A stretch of DNA of 64,000 bases. It comes from Hybos culiciformis (Eukaryota > Arthropoda > Insecta > Diptera > Hybotidae). Below, piece after piece: positions 10,214-23,729 of this stretch. The notes beneath the pieces were generated by a model, which was not told the origin of the DNA, made no database searches, and saw nothing but the letters and a program-made list of their open reading frames with translations. The DNA is taken from assembly GCA_964007475.1 (NCBI GenBank), contig CAXFZM010000043.1, positions 1-64,000 on the forward strand, given 5' to 3'. The translations under genes and the position numbers were made by a program. Positions within the stretch are counted from its first letter, which is position 1. Each line of letters begins with the position of its first letter.

Positions 10214-11886
10214 AGACCTTTAATTTAAACCAAAAATGGAGGTTCTCCGAGGTCTGGAGCCGGAGTAATGAACAAAAAACCAGACCAAAGTCAACATTTT
10301 ATGTGTTAAAGTTAGGGGGTTTGCTCACCTTATCGTTTATTTCTCCGGATCTAGAAAACCGATTTTCATAAAAATTGCACAGAAAGAAGCGTAATTTCTA
10401 GACCTTTAATTTAAGCCAAAAACGGAGGTTCTCCGAGGTCTGGAGCCGGAGTAATGAACAAAAAACCAGCCCAAAGTCAACATTTTATGTGTTAAAGTTA
10501 GGGGGTTTGCTCACCTTATCGTTTATTTCTCCGGATCTAGAAAACCGATTTTCATAAAAATTGCAGAGAAAGAAGCGTCATTTCTAGACCTTTAATTTAA
10601 GCCAAAAACGGAGGTTCTCCGAGGTCTGGAGCCGGAGTAATGAACAAAAAACCAGCCCAAAGTCAACATTTTATGTGTTAAAGTTAGGGGGTTTGCTCAC
10701 CTTATCGTTTATTTCTCCGGATCTAGAAAACCGATTTTCATAAAAATTGCACAGAAAGAAGCGTAATTTCTAGACCTTTAATTTAAGCCAAAAACAGAGG
10801 TTCTCCGATGTCTGGAGCCGGAGTAATGAACAAAAAACCAGCCCAAAGTCAACATTTTATGTGTTAAAGTTAGGGGGTTTGCTCACCTTATCGTTTATTT
10901 CTCCGGATCTATAAAACCGATTTTCATAAACATTGCACAGAAAGAAGCGTAATTTCTAGACCTTTAATTTAAGCCAAAAACGGAGGTCCGCCGAAGTCTG
11001 GAGCCGGAGTAATGAACAAAAAACCAGCCCAAAGTCAACTTTTATGTGTTAAAGTTAGGGGGTTTGCTCACCTTATCGTTTATTTCTCCGGATCTAGAAA
11101 ACCGATTTTCATAAAAATTGCACAGAAAGAAGCGTAATTTCTAGACCTTTAATTTAAGCCAAAAACGGAGGTCCGCCGAAGTCTGGAGCCGGAGTAATGA
11201 ACAAAAAACCAGCCCAAAGTCAACATTTTATGTGTTAAAATTAGGGGGTTTGCTCACCTTATCGTTTATTTCTCCGGATCTAGAAAACCGATTTTCATAA
11301 AAATTGCACAGAAAGAAGCGTAATTTCTAGAGCTTTAATTTAAGCCAAAAACGGAGGTCCGCCGAAGTCTGGAGCCGGAGTAATGAACAAAAAACCAGCC
11401 CAAAGTCAACATTTTATGTGTTAAAGTTAGGGGGTTTGCTCACCTTATCGTTTATTTCTCCGGATCTAGAAAACCGATTTTCATAAAAATCGCACAGAAA
11501 GAAGCGTAATTTCTAGAGCTTTAATTTAAGCCAAAAACGGAGGTCCGCCGAAGTCTGGAGCCGGAGTAATGAACAAAAAACCAGCCCAAAGTCAACATTT
11601 TATGTGTTAAAGTTAGGGGGTTTGCTCACCTTATCGTTTATTTCTCCGGATCTAGAAAACCGATTTTCATAAAATTTGCACAGAAAGAAGCGTAATTTCT
11701 AGACCTTTAATTTAAGCCAAAAACGGAGGTTCTCCGAGGTCTGGAGCCGGAGTAATGAACAAAAAACCAGCCCAAAGTCAACATTTTATGTGTTAAAGTT
11801 AGGGGGTTTGCTCACCTTATCGTTTATTTCTCCGGATCTAGAAAACCGATTTTCATAAAAATTGCACAGAAAGAAGCGTAATTTCT
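10214..11886. repeat. 9-monomer HOR unit, copy a
   Basis: This is a 1673-bp higher-order unit (9 x 186 minus 1). The monomer order is: g16a/c24t with c71a; T with c167g and a180c; plain T; g25a/g38t with g141t and a160c; U with a83 deleted; U with g98a; g4 U with c163; g4 U with a161t; plain T. The same nine-state order appears at 20383-22055 and 25591-27263. The unit that follows at 11887 begins with the same g16a/c24t monomer, but its fourth monomer (12445) is U where this copy has g25a/g38t. After the sixth position the order switches to a K-type run (g141a plus A). Confidence 0.88.
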
Positions 11887-13560
11887 AGACCTTTAATTTA
11901 AACCAAAAATGGAGGTTCTCCGAGGTCTGGAGCCGGAGTAATGAACAAAAAACCAGACCAAAGTCAACATTTTATGTGTTAAAGTTAGGGGGTTTGCTCA
12001 CCTTATCGTTTATTTCTCCGGATCTAGAAAACCGATTTTCATAAAAATTGCACAGAAAGAAGCGTAATTTCTAGACCTTTAATTTAAGCCAAAAACGGAG
12101 GTTCTCCGAGGTCTGGAGCCGGAGTAATGAACAAAAAACCAGCCCAAAGTCAACATTTTATGTGTTAAAGTTAGGGGGTTTGCTCACCTTATCGTTTATT
12201 TCTCCGGATCTAGAAAACCGATTTTCATAAAAATTGCAGAGAAAGAAGCGTCATTTCTAGACCTTTAATTTAAGCCAAAAACGGAGGTTCTCCGAGGTCT
12301 GGAGCCGGAGTAATGAACAAAAAACCAGCCCAAAGTCAACATTTTATGTGTTAAAGTTAGGGGGTTTGCTCACCTTATCGTTTATTTCTCCGGATCTAGA
12401 AAACCGATTTTCATAAAAATTGCACAGAAAGAAGCGTAATTTCTAGACCTTTAATTTAAGCCAAAAACGGAGGTCCGCCGAAGTCTGGAGCCGGAGTAAT
12501 GAACAAAAAACCAGCCCAAAGTCAACATTTTATGTGTTAAAGTTAGGGGGTTTGCTCACCTTATCGTTTATTTCTCCGGATCTATAAAACCGATTTTCAT
12601 AAACATTGCACAGAAAGAAGCGTAATTTCTAGACCTTTAATTTAAGCCAAAAACGGAGGTCCGCCGAAGTCTGGATCCGGAGTAATGAACAAAAAACCAG
12701 CCCAAAGTCAACTTTTATGTGTTAAAGTTAGGGGGTTTGCTCACCTTATCGTTTATTTCTCCGGATCTAGAAAACCGATTTTCATAAAAATTGCACAGAA
12801 AGAAGCGTAATTTCTAGACCTTTAATTTAAGCCAAAAACGGAGGTCCGCCGAAGTCTGGAGCCGGAGTAATGAACAAAAAACCAGCCCAAAGTCAACATT
12901 TTATGTGTTAAAATTAGGGGGTTTGCTCACCTTATCGTTTATTTCTCCGGATCTAGAAAACCGATTTTCATAAAAATCGCACAGAAAGAAGCGTAATTTC
13001 TAGAGCTTTAATTTAAGCCAAAAACGGAGGTCCGCCGAAGTCTGGAGCCGGAGTAATGAACAAAAAACCAGCCCAAAGTCAACATTTTATGTGTTAAAGT
13101 TAGGGGGTTTGCTCACCTTATCGTTTATTTCTCCGGATCTAGAAAACCGATTTTCATAAAAATTGCACAGAAAGAAGCGTAATTTCTAGACCTTTAATTT
13201 AAGCCAAAAACGGAGGTTCTCCGAGGTCTGGAGCCGGAGTAATGAACAAAAAACCAGCCCAAAGTCAACATTTTATGTGTTAAAGTTAGGGGGTTTGCTC
13301 ACCTTATCGTTTATTTCTCCGGATCTAGAAAACCGATTTTCATAAAAATTGCACAGAAAGAAGCGTAATTTCTAGACCTTTAATTTAAGCCAAAAACGGA
13401 GGTTCTCCGAGGTCTGGAGCCGGAGTAATGAACAAAAAACCAGCCCAAAGTCAACATTTTATGTGTTAAAGTTAGGGGGTTTGCTCACCTTATCGTTTAT
13501 TTCTCCGGATCTAAAAAACCGATTTTCATAAAAAATTGCACAGAAAGAAGCGTAATTTCT

Positions 13561-16500
13561 AGACCTTTAATTTAAGCCAAAAACGGAGGTTCTCCGAGGT
13601 CTGGAGCCGGAGTAATGAACAAAAAACCAGCCCAAAGTCAACATTTTATGTGTTAAAGTTAGGGGGTTTGCTCACCTTATCGTTTATTTCTCCGGATCTA
13701 GAAAACCGATTTTCATAAAAATTGCACAGAAAGAAGTGTAATTTCTAGAGCTTTAATTTAAGCCAAAAACGGAGGTCCGCCGAAGTCTGGAGCCGGAGTA
13801 ATGAACAAAAAACCAGCCCAAAGTCAACATTTTATGTGTTAAAGTTAGGGGGTTTGCTCACCTTATCGTTTATTTCTCCGGATCTAGAAAACCGATTTTC
13901 ATAAAAATTGCACAGAAAGAAGCGTAATTTCTAGACCTTTAATTTAAGCCAATTTTATGTGTTAAAGTTAGGGGGTTTGCTCACCTTATCGTTTATTTCT
14001 CCGGATCTAGAAAACCGATTTTCATAAAAATTGCACAGAAAGAAGCGTAATTTCTAGACCTTTAATTTAAGCCAAAAACGGAGGTTCTCCGAGGTCTGGA
14101 GCCGGAGTAATGAACAAAAAACCAGCCCAAAGTCAACATTTTATGTGTTAAAGTTAGGGGGTTTGCTCACCTTATCGTTTATTTCTCCGGATCTAAAAAA
14201 CCGATTTTCATAAAAAATTGCACAGAAAGAAGCGTAATTTCTAGACCTTTAATTTAAGCCAAAAACGGAGGTTCTCCGAGGTCTGGAGCCGGAGTAATGA
14301 ACAAAAAACCAGCCCAAAGTCAACATTTTATGTGTTAAAGTTAGGGGGTTTGCTCACCTTATCGTTTATTTCTCCGGATCTAGAAAACCGATTTTCATAA
14401 AAATTGCACAGAAAGAAGTGTAATTTCTAGAGCTTTAATTTAAGCCAAAAACGGAGGTCCGCCGAAGTCTGGAGCCGGAGTAATGAACAAAAAACCAGCC
14501 CAAAGTCAACATTTTATGTGTTAAAGTTAGGGGGTTTGCTCACCTTATCGTTTATTTCTCCGGATCTAGAAAACCGATTTTCATAAAAATTGCACAGAAA
14601 GAAGCGTAATTTCTAGACCTTTAATTTAAGCCAAAAACGGAGGTTCTCCGAGGTCTGGAGCCGGAGTAATGAACAAAAAACCAGCCCAAAGTCAACATTT
14701 TATGTGTTAAAGTTAGGGGGTTTGCTCACCTTATCGTTTATTTCTCCGGATCTATAAAACCGATTTTCATAAAAATTGCACAGAAAGAAGCGTAATTTCT
14801 AGACCTTTAATTTAAGCCAAAAACGGAGGTCCGCCGAAGTCTGGAGCCGGAGTAATGAACAAAAAACCAGCCCAAAGTCAACATTTTATGTGTTAAAATT
14901 AGGGGGTTTGCTCACCTTATCGTTTATTTCTCCGGATCTAGAAAACCGATTTTCATAAAAATCGCACAGAAAGAAGCGTAATTTCTAGAGCTTTAATTTA
15001 AGCCAAAAACGGAGGTCCGCCGAAGTCTGGAGCCGGAGTAATGAACAAAAAACCAGCCCAAAGTCAACATTTTATGTGTTAAAGTTAGGGGGTTTGCTCA
15101 CCTTATCGTTTATTTCTCCGGATCTAGAAAACCGATTTTCATAAAAATTGCACAGAAAGAAGCGTAATTTCTAGACCTTTAATTTAAGCCAAAAACGGAG
15201 GTTCTCCGAGGTCTGGAGCCGGAGTAATGAACAAAAAACCAGCCCAAAGTCAACATTTTATGTGTTAAAGTTAGGGGGTTTGCTCACCTGATCGTTTATT
15301 TCTCCGGATCTAGAAAACCGATTTTCATAAAAATTGCACAGAAAGAAGCGTAATTTCTAGACCTTTAATTTAAGCCAAAAACGGAGGTTCTCCGAGGTCT
15401 GGAGCCGGAGTAATGAACAAAAAACCAGACCAAAGTCAACATTTTATGTGTTAAAGTTAGGGGGTTTGCTCACCTTATCGTTTATTTCTCCGGATCTAGA
15501 AAACCGATTTTCATAAATATTGCACAGAAAGAAGCGTAATTTCTAGACCTTTAATTTAAGCCAAAAACGGAGGTTCTCCGAGGTCTGGAGCCGGAGTAAT
15601 GAACAAAAAACCAGCCCAAAGTCAACATTTTATGTGTTAAAGTTAGGGGGTTTGCTCACCTTATCGTTTATTTCTCCGGATCTAGAAAACCGATTTTCAT
15701 AAAAATTGCACAGAAAGAAGCGTAATTTCTAGACCTTTAATTTAAGCCAAAAACGGAGGTTCTCCGAGGTCTGGAGCCGGAGTAATGAACAAAAAACCAG
15801 CCCAAAGTCAACATTTTATGTGTTAAAATTAGGGGGTTTGCTCACCTTATCGTTTATTTCTCCGGATCTAGAAAACCGATTTTCATAAAAATCGCACAGA
15901 AAGAAGCGTAATTTCTAGAGCTTTAATTTAAGCCAAAAACGGAGGTTCTCCGAGGTCTGGAGCCGGAGTAATGAACAAAAAACCAGACCAAAGTCAACAT
16001 TTTATGTGTTAAAGTTAGGGGGTTTGCTCACCTTATCGTTTATTTCTCCGGATCTAGAAAACCGATTTTCATAAAAATTGCACAGAAAGAAGCGTAATTT
16101 CTAGACCTTTAATTTAAGCCAAAAACGGAGGTTCTCCGAGGTCTGGAGCCGGAGTAATGAACAAAAAACCAGCCCAAAGTCAACATTTTATGTGTTAAAA
16201 TTAGGGGGTTTGCTCACCTTATCGTTTATTTCTCCGGATCTAGAAAACCGATTTTCATAAAAATCGCACAGAAAGAAGCGTAATTTCTAGAGCTTTAATT
16301 TAAGCCAAAAACGGAGGTTCTCCGAGGTCTGGAGCCGGAGTAATGAACAAAAAACCAGACCAAAGTCAACATTTTATGTGTTAAAATTAGGGGGTTTGCT
16401 CACCTTATCGTTTATTTCTCCGGATCTAGAAAACCGATTTTCATAAAAATCGCACAGAAAGAAGCGTAATTTCTAGAGCTTTAATTTAAGCCAAAAACGG

Positions 16501-17032
16501 AGGTCCGCCGAAGTCTGGAGCCGGAGTAATGAACAAAAAACCAGCCCAAAGTCAACATTTTATGTGTTAAAGTTAGGGGGTTTGCTCACCTTATCGTTTA
16601 TTTCTCCGGATCTAGAAAACCGATTTTCATAAAAATTGCACAGAAAGAAGCGTAATTTCTAGACCTTTAATTTAAGCCAAAAACGGAGGTTCTCCGAGGT
16701 CTGGAGCCGGAGTAATGAACAAAAAACCAGCCCAAAGTCAACATTTTATGTGTTAAAATTAGGGGGTTTGCTCACCTTATCGTTTATTTCTCCGGATCTA
16801 GAAAACCGATTTTCATAAAAATCGCACAGAAAGAAGCGTAATTTCTAGACCTTTAATTTAAGCCAAAAACGGAGGTTCTCCGAGGTCTGGAGCCGGAGTA
16901 ATGAACAAAAAACCAGACCAAAGTCAACATTTTATGTGTTAAAGTTAGGGGGTTTGCTCACCTTATCGTTTATTTCTCCGGATCTAGAAAACCGATTTTC
17001 ATAAAATTTGCACAGAAAGAAGCGTAATTTCT
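13561..17032. repeat. Linker block between the duplication-1 copies
   Basis: A run of 19 monomers separates the two copies of segmental duplication 1. Its first part contains a short local duplication: the series K (g141a plus A), c177t, g4 U begins at 13374 and again at 14056, with a truncated monomer between. From 14056 the order K, c177t, g4 U, T with g141t, U with g98a/c163, g4 U, T with t118g, T with c71a/a160t resembles 28751-30239. The t118g sites are 15288 and 29983, an offset of 14695 (79 monomers plus 1). This block therefore looks like an isolated piece of the t118g domain that dominates 28.9-43.4 kb. The rightmost part, about 15725-17032, is rich in g98a, c163 and c71a units. Confidence 0.78.
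13933..14055. repeat. Truncated monomer, 63-base deletion
   Basis: This unit is 123 bp. AAGCCA from monomer positions 14-19 is joined directly to ATTTTATG (position 83 onward), near 13951. This removes both the hairpin region that distinguishes T from U and the c71 site. Only about one base of homology is shared at the break. The unit sits exactly where a K, c177t, g4 U series restarts, so the deletion may be the scar of the exchange that made that local duplication. No other copy in the window has it; the corresponding region of the 28.9-kb block is full length. Confidence 0.92.
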
Positions 17033-20000
17033 GGACCTTTAATTTAAGCCAAAAACGGAGGTTCTCCGAGGTCTGGAGCCGGAGTAATGAACAAAAAACC
17101 AGCCCAAAGTCAACATTTTATGTGTTAAAGTTAGGGGGTTTGCTCACCTTATCGTTTATTTCTCCGGATCTAGAAAACCGATTTTCATAAAAATTGCACA
17201 GAAAGAAGCGTAATTTCTAGACCTTTAATTTAAGCCAAAAACGGAGGTTCTCCGAGGTCTGGAGCCGGAGTAATGAACAAAAAACCAGCCCAAAGTCAAC
17301 ATTTTATGTGTTAAAATTAGGGGGTTTGCTCACCTTATCGTTTATTTCTCCGGATGTAGAAAACCGATTTTCATAAAAATCGCACAGAAAGAAGCGTAAT
17401 TTCTAGAGCTTTAATTTAAGCCAAAAACGGAGGTCCGCCGAAGTCTGGAGCCGGAGTAATGAACAAAAAACCAGCCCAAAGTCAACATTTTATGTGTTAA
17501 AGTTAGGGGGTTTGCTCACCTTATCGTTTATTTCTCCGGATCTAGAAAACCGATTTTCATAAAATTTGCACAGAAAGAAGCGTAATTTCTAGACCTTTAA
17601 TTTAAGCCAAAAACGGAGGTTCTCCGAGGTCTGGAGCCGGAGTAATGAACAAAAAACCAGCCCAAAGTCAACATTTTATGTGTTAAAGTTAGGGGGTTTG
17701 CTCACCTTATCGTTTATTTCTCCGGATCTAGAAAACCGATTTTCATAAAAATTGCACAGAAAGAAGCGTAATTTCTAGACCTTTAATTTAAGCCAAAAAC
17801 GGAGGTTCTCCGAGGTCTGGAGCCGGAGTAATGAACAAAAAACCAGCCCAAAGTCAACATTTTATGTGTTAAAGTTAGGGGGTTTGCTCACCTTATCGTT
17901 TATTTCTCCGGATCTAGAAAACCGATTTTCATAAAAATTGCACAGAAAGAAGCGTAATTTCTAGACCTTTAATTTAAGCCAAAAACGGAGGTTCTCCGAG
18001 GTCTGGAGCCGGAGTAATGAACAAAAAACCAGCCCAAAGTCAACATTTTATGTGTTAAAGTTAGGGGGTTTGCTCATCTTATCGTTTATTTCTCCGGATC
18101 TAGAAAACCGATTTTCATAAAAATTGCACAGAAAGAAGCGTAATTTCTAGACCTTTAATTTAAGCCAAAAACGGAGGTTCTCCGAGGTCTGGAGCCGGAG
18201 TAATGAACAAAAAACCAGACCAAAGTCAACATTTTATGTGTTAAAGTTAGGGGGTTTGCTCACCTTATCGTTTATTTCTCCGGATCTAGAAAACCAATTT
18301 TCATAAAAATTGCACAGAAAGAAGCGTAATTTCTAGACCTTTAATTTAAGCCAAAAACGGAGGTTCTCCGAGGTCTGGAGCCGGAGTAATGAACAAAAAA
18401 CCAGCCCAAAGTCAACATTTTATGTGTTAAAGTTAGGGGGTTTGCTCACCTTATCGTTTATTTCTCCGGATCTAGAAAACCGATTTTCATAAAAATTGCA
18501 CAGTAAGAAGCGTAATTTCTAGACCTTTAATTTAAGCCAAAAACGGAGGTTCTCCAAGGTCTGGAGCCGGAGTAATGAACAAAAAACCAGCCCAAAGTCA
18601 ACATTTTATGTGTTAAAGTTAGGGGGTTTGCTCACCTTATCGTTTATTTCTCCGGATCTAGAAAACCGATTTTCATAAAAATCGCACAGAAAGAAGCGTA
18701 ATTTCTAGAGCTTTAATTTAAGCCAAAAACGGAGGTCCGCCGAAGTCTGGAGCCGGAGTAACGAACAAAAAACCAGCCCAAAGTCAACATTTTATGTGTT
18801 AAAGTTAGGGGGTTTGCTCACCTTATCGTTTATTTCTCCGGATCTAGAAAACCGATTTTCATAAAATTTGCACAGAAAGAAGCGTAATTTCTAGACCTTT
18901 AATTTAAGCCAAAAACGGAGGTTCTCCGAGGTCTGGAGCCGGAGTAATGAACAAAAAACCAGCCCAAAGTCAACATTTTATGTGTTAAAGTTAGGGGGTT
19001 TGCTCACCTTATCGTTTATTTCTCCGGATCTAGAAAACCGATTTTCATAAAAATTGCACAGTAAGAAGCGTAATTTCTAGACCTTTAATTTAAGCCATAA
19101 ACGGAGGTTCTCCGAGGTCTGGAGCCGGAGTAATGAACAAAAAACCAGCCCAAAGTCAACATTTTATGTGTTAAAGTTAGGGGGGTTTGCTCACCTTATC
19201 GTTTATTTCTCCGGATCTAGAAAACCGATTTTCATAAAAATTGCACAGAAAGAAGCGTAATTTCTAGAGCTTTAATTTAAGCCAAAAACGGAGGTCCGCC
19301 GAAGTCTGGAGCCGGAGTAATGAACAAAAAACCAGCCCAAAGTCAACATTTTATGTGTTAAAGTTAGGGGGTTTGCTCACCTTATCGTTTATTTCTCCGG
19401 ATCTAGAAAACCGATTTTCATAAAAATCGCACAGAAAGAAGCGTAATTTCTAGAGCTTTAATTTAAGCCAAAAACGGAGGTCCGCCGAAGTCTGGAGCCG
19501 GAGTAATGAACAAAAAACCAGCCCAAAGTCAACATTTTATGTGTTAAAGTTAGGGGGTTTGCTCACCTTATCGTTTATTTCTCCGGATCTAGAAAACCGA
19601 TTTTCATAAAAATTGCACAGTAAGAAGCGTAATTTCTAGACCTTTAATTTAAGCCATAAACGGAGGTTCTCCGAGGTCTGGAGCCGGAGTAATGAACAAA
19701 AAACCAGCCCAAAGTCAACATTTTATGTGTTAAAGTTAGGGGGGTTTGCTCACCTTATCGTTTATTTCTCCGGATCTAGAAAACCGATTTTCATAAAAAT
19801 TGCACAGAAAGAAGCGTAATTTCTAGAGCTTTAATTTAAGCCAAAAACGGAGGTCCGCCGAAGTCTGGAGCCGGAGTAATGAACAAAAAACCAGCCCAAA
19901 GTCAACATTTTATGTGTTAAAGTTAGGTGGTTTGCTCACCTTATCGTTTATTTCTCCGGATCTAGAAAACCGATTTTCATAAAAATCGCACAGAAAGAAG

Positions 20001-23000
20001 CGTAATTTCTAGAGCTTTAATTTAAGCCAAAAACGGAGGTCCGCCGAAGTCTGGAGCCGGAGTAATGAACAAAAAACCAGCCCAAAGTCAACATTTTATG
20101 TGTTAAAGTTAGGGGGTTTGCTCACCTTATCGTTTATTTCTCCGGATCTAGAAAACCGATTTTCATAAAATTTGCACAGAAAGAAGCGTAATTTCTAGAC
20201 CTTTAATTTAAGCCAAAAACGGAGGTTCTCCGAGGTCTGGAGCCGGAGTAATGAACAAAAAACCAGCCCAAAGTCAACATTTTATGTGTTAAAGTTAGGG
20301 GGTTTGCTCACCTTATCGTTTATTTCTCCGGATCTAGAAAACCGATTTTCATAAAAATTGCACAGAAAGAAGCGTAATTTCTAGACCTTTAATTTAAACC
20401 AAAAATGGAGGTTCTCCGAGGTCTGGAGCCGGAGTAATGAACAAAAAACCAGACCAAAGTCAACATTTTATGTGTTAAAGTTAGGGGGTTTGCTCACCTT
20501 ATCGTTTATTTCTCCGGATCTAGAAAACCGATTTTCATAAAAATTGCACAGAAAGAAGCGTAATTTCTAGACCTTTAATTTAAGCCAAAAACGGAGGTTC
20601 TCCGAGGTCTGGAGCCGGAGTAATGAACAAAAAACCAGCCCAAAGTCAACATTTTATGTGTTAAAGTTAGGGGGTTTGCTCACCTTATCGTTTATTTCTC
20701 CGGATCTAGAAAACCGATTTTCATAAAAATTGCAGAGAAAGAAGCGTCATTTCTAGACCTTTAATTTAAGCCAAAAACGGAGGTTCTCCGAGGTCTGGAG
20801 CCGGAGTAATGAACAAAAAACCAGCCCAAAGTCAACATTTTATGTGTTAAAGTTAGGGGGTTTGCTCACCTTATCGTTTATTTCTCCGGATCTAGAAAAC
20901 CGATTTTCATAAAAATTGCACAGAAAGAAGCGTAATTTCTAGACCTTTAATTTAAGCCAAAAACAGAGGTTCTCCGATGTCTGGAGCCGGAGTAATGAAC
21001 AAAAAACCAGCCCAAAGTCAACATTTTATGTGTTAAAGTTAGGGGGTTTGCTCACCTTATCGTTTATTTCTCCGGATCTATAAAACCGATTTTCATAAAC
21101 ATTGCACAGAAAGAAGCGTAATTTCTAGACCTTTAATTTAAGCCAAAAACGGAGGTCCGCCGAAGTCTGGAGCCGGAGTAATGAACAAAAAACCAGCCCA
21201 AAGTCAACTTTTATGTGTTAAAGTTAGGGGGTTTGCTCACCTTATCGTTTATTTCTCCGGATCTAGAAAACCGATTTTCATAAAAATTGCACAGAAAGAA
21301 GCGTAATTTCTAGACCTTTAATTTAAGCCAAAAACGGAGGTCCGCCGAAGTCTGGAGCCGGAGTAATGAACAAAAAACCAGCCCAAAGTCAACATTTTAT
21401 GTGTTAAAATTAGGGGGTTTGCTCACCTTATCGTTTATTTCTCCGGATCTAGAAAACCGATTTTCATAAAAATTGCACAGAAAGAAGCGTAATTTCTAGA
21501 GCTTTAATTTAAGCCAAAAACGGAGGTCCGCCGAAGTCTGGAGCCGGAGTAATGAACAAAAAACCAGCCCAAAGTCAACATTTTATGTGTTAAAGTTAGG
21601 GGGTTTGCTCACCTTATCGTTTATTTCTCCGGATCTAGAAAACCGATTTTCATAAAAATCGCACAGAAAGAAGCGTAATTTCTAGAGCTTTAATTTAAGC
21701 CAAAAACGGAGGTCCGCCGAAGTCTGGAGCCGGAGTAATGAACAAAAAACCAGCCCAAAGTCAACATTTTATGTGTTAAAGTTAGGGGGTTTGCTCACCT
21801 TATCGTTTATTTCTCCGGATCTAGAAAACCGATTTTCATAAAATTTGCACAGAAAGAAGCGTAATTTCTAGACCTTTAATTTAAGCCAAAAACGGAGGTT
21901 CTCCGAGGTCTGGAGCCGGAGTAATGAACAAAAAACCAGCCCAAAGTCAACATTTTATGTGTTAAAGTTAGGGGGTTTGCTCACCTTATCGTTTATTTCT
22001 CCGGATCTAGAAAACCGATTTTCATAAAAATTGCACAGAAAGAAGCGTAATTTCTAGACCTTTAATTTAAACCAAAAATGGAGGTTCTCCGAGGTCTGGA
22101 GCCGGAGTAATGAACAAAAAACCAGACCAAAGTCAACATTTTATGTGTTAAAGTTAGGGGGTTTGCTCACCTTATCGTTTATTTCTCCGGATCTAGAAAA
22201 CCGATTTTCATAAAAATTGCACAGAAAGAAGCGTAATTTCTAGACCTTTAATTTAAGCCAAAAACGGAGGTTCTCCGAGGTCTGGAGCCGGAGTAATGAA
22301 CAAAAAACCAGCCCAAAGTCAACATTTTATGTGTTAAAGTTAGGGGGTTTGCTCACCTTATCGTTTATTTCTCCGGATCTAGAAAACCGATTTTCATAAA
22401 AATTGCAGAGAAAGAAGCGTCATTTCTAGACCTTTAATTTAAGCCAAAAACGGAGGTTCTCCGAGGTCTGGAGCCGGAGTAATGAACAAAAAACCAGCCC
22501 AAAGTCAACATTTTATGTGTTAAAGTTAGGGGGTTTGCTCACCTTATCGTTTATTTCTCCGGATCTAGAAAACCGATTTTCATAAAAATTGCACAGAAAG
22601 AAGCGTAATTTCTAGACCTTTAATTTAAGCCAAAAACGGAGGTCCGCCGAAGTCTGGAGCCGGAGTAATGAACAAAAAACCAGCCCAAAGTCAACATTTT
22701 ATGTGTTAAAGTTAGGGGGTTTGCTCACCTTATCGTTTATTTCTCCGGATCTATAAAACCGATTTTCATAAACATTGCACAGAAAGAAGCGTAATTTCTA
22801 GACCTTTAATTTAAGCCAAAAACGGAGGTCCGCCGAAGTCTGGAGCCGGAGTAATGAACAAAAAACCAGCCCAAAGTCAACTTTTATGTGTTAAAGTTAG
22901 GGGGTTTGCTCACCTTATCGTTTATTTCTCCGGATCTAGAAAACCGATTTTCATAAAAATTGCACAGAAAGAAGCGTAATTTCTAGACCTTTAATTTAAG

Positions 23001-23729
23001 CCAAAAACGGAGGTCCGCCGAAGTCTGGAGCCGGAGTAATGAACAAAAAACCAGCCCAAAGTCAACATTTTATGTGTTAAAATTAGGGGGTTTGCTCACC
23101 TTATCGTTTATTTCTCCGGATCTAGAAAACCGATTTTCATAAAAATCGCACAGAAAGAAGCGTAATTTCTAGAGCTTTAATTTAAGCCAAAAACGGAGGT
23201 CCGCCGAATTCTGGAGCCGGAGTAATGAACAAAAAACCAGCCCAAAGTCAACATTTTATGTGTTAAAGTTAGGGGGTTTGCTCACCTTATCGTTTATTTC
23301 TCCGGATCTAGAAAACCGATTTTCATAAAAATTGCACAGAAAGAAGCGTAATTTCTAGACTTTTAATTTAAGCCAAAAACGGAGGTTCTCCGAGGTCTGG
23401 AGCCGGAGTAATGAACAAAAAACCAGCCCAAAGTCAACATTTTATGTGTTAAAGTTAGGGGGTTTGCTCACCTTATCGTTTATTTCTCCGGATCTAGAAA
23501 ACCGATTTTCATAAAAATTGCACAGAAAGAAGCGTAATTTCTAGACCTTTAATTTAAGCCAAAAACGGAGGTTCTCCGAGGTCTGGAGCCGGAGTAATGA
23601 ACAAAAAACCAGCCCAAAGTCAACATTTTATGTGTTAAAGTTAGGGGGTTTGCTCACCTTATCGTTTATTTCTCCGGATCTAAAAAACCGATTTTCATAA
23701 AAAATTGCACAGAAAGAAGCGTAATTTCT
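17033..23729. repeat. Segmental duplication 1, right copy
   Basis: This is the partner of 6502-13560, with 36 monomers instead of 38. The missing pair is the c163 unit and the following g4 U, seen in the left copy at 7432-7803. Private differences include CGGATGTAG near 17355, g36a (CTCCAAGG) near 18556, AGGTGG in place of the G-run near 19926, and a GAATTC site at 23206 where the left copy has the ordinary GAAGTC. Its last third overlaps the first copy of the 28-monomer duplication described separately, so this segment took part in at least two rounds of duplication. Confidence 0.86.

Larger units (their letters stand above)
6502..13560. repeat. Segmental duplication 1, left copy
   Basis: A run of 38 monomers that matches 17033-23729 by its private variants, in order. 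The shared markers are: A-to-G at monomer position 1 (CTGGACC) at both starts; c115t (CTCATCT) at 7911 and 18070; g148a in the next unit; a170t; t56c (AACGAAC) at 8601 and 18760; paired a20t units with six Gs; g16a/c24t at 10214 and 20383; and a second g16a/c24t unit 1673 bases later. The offset is 10531 at the left edge (57 monomers minus 71 bases). It falls to 10159 after two monomers (7432-7803 here) that the right copy lacks, and rises to 10169 after a 10-base deletion at 9026. The copies part at 13561 versus 23730, where this copy continues with a c177t unit and the other with g16a/c24t. Confidence 0.87.
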
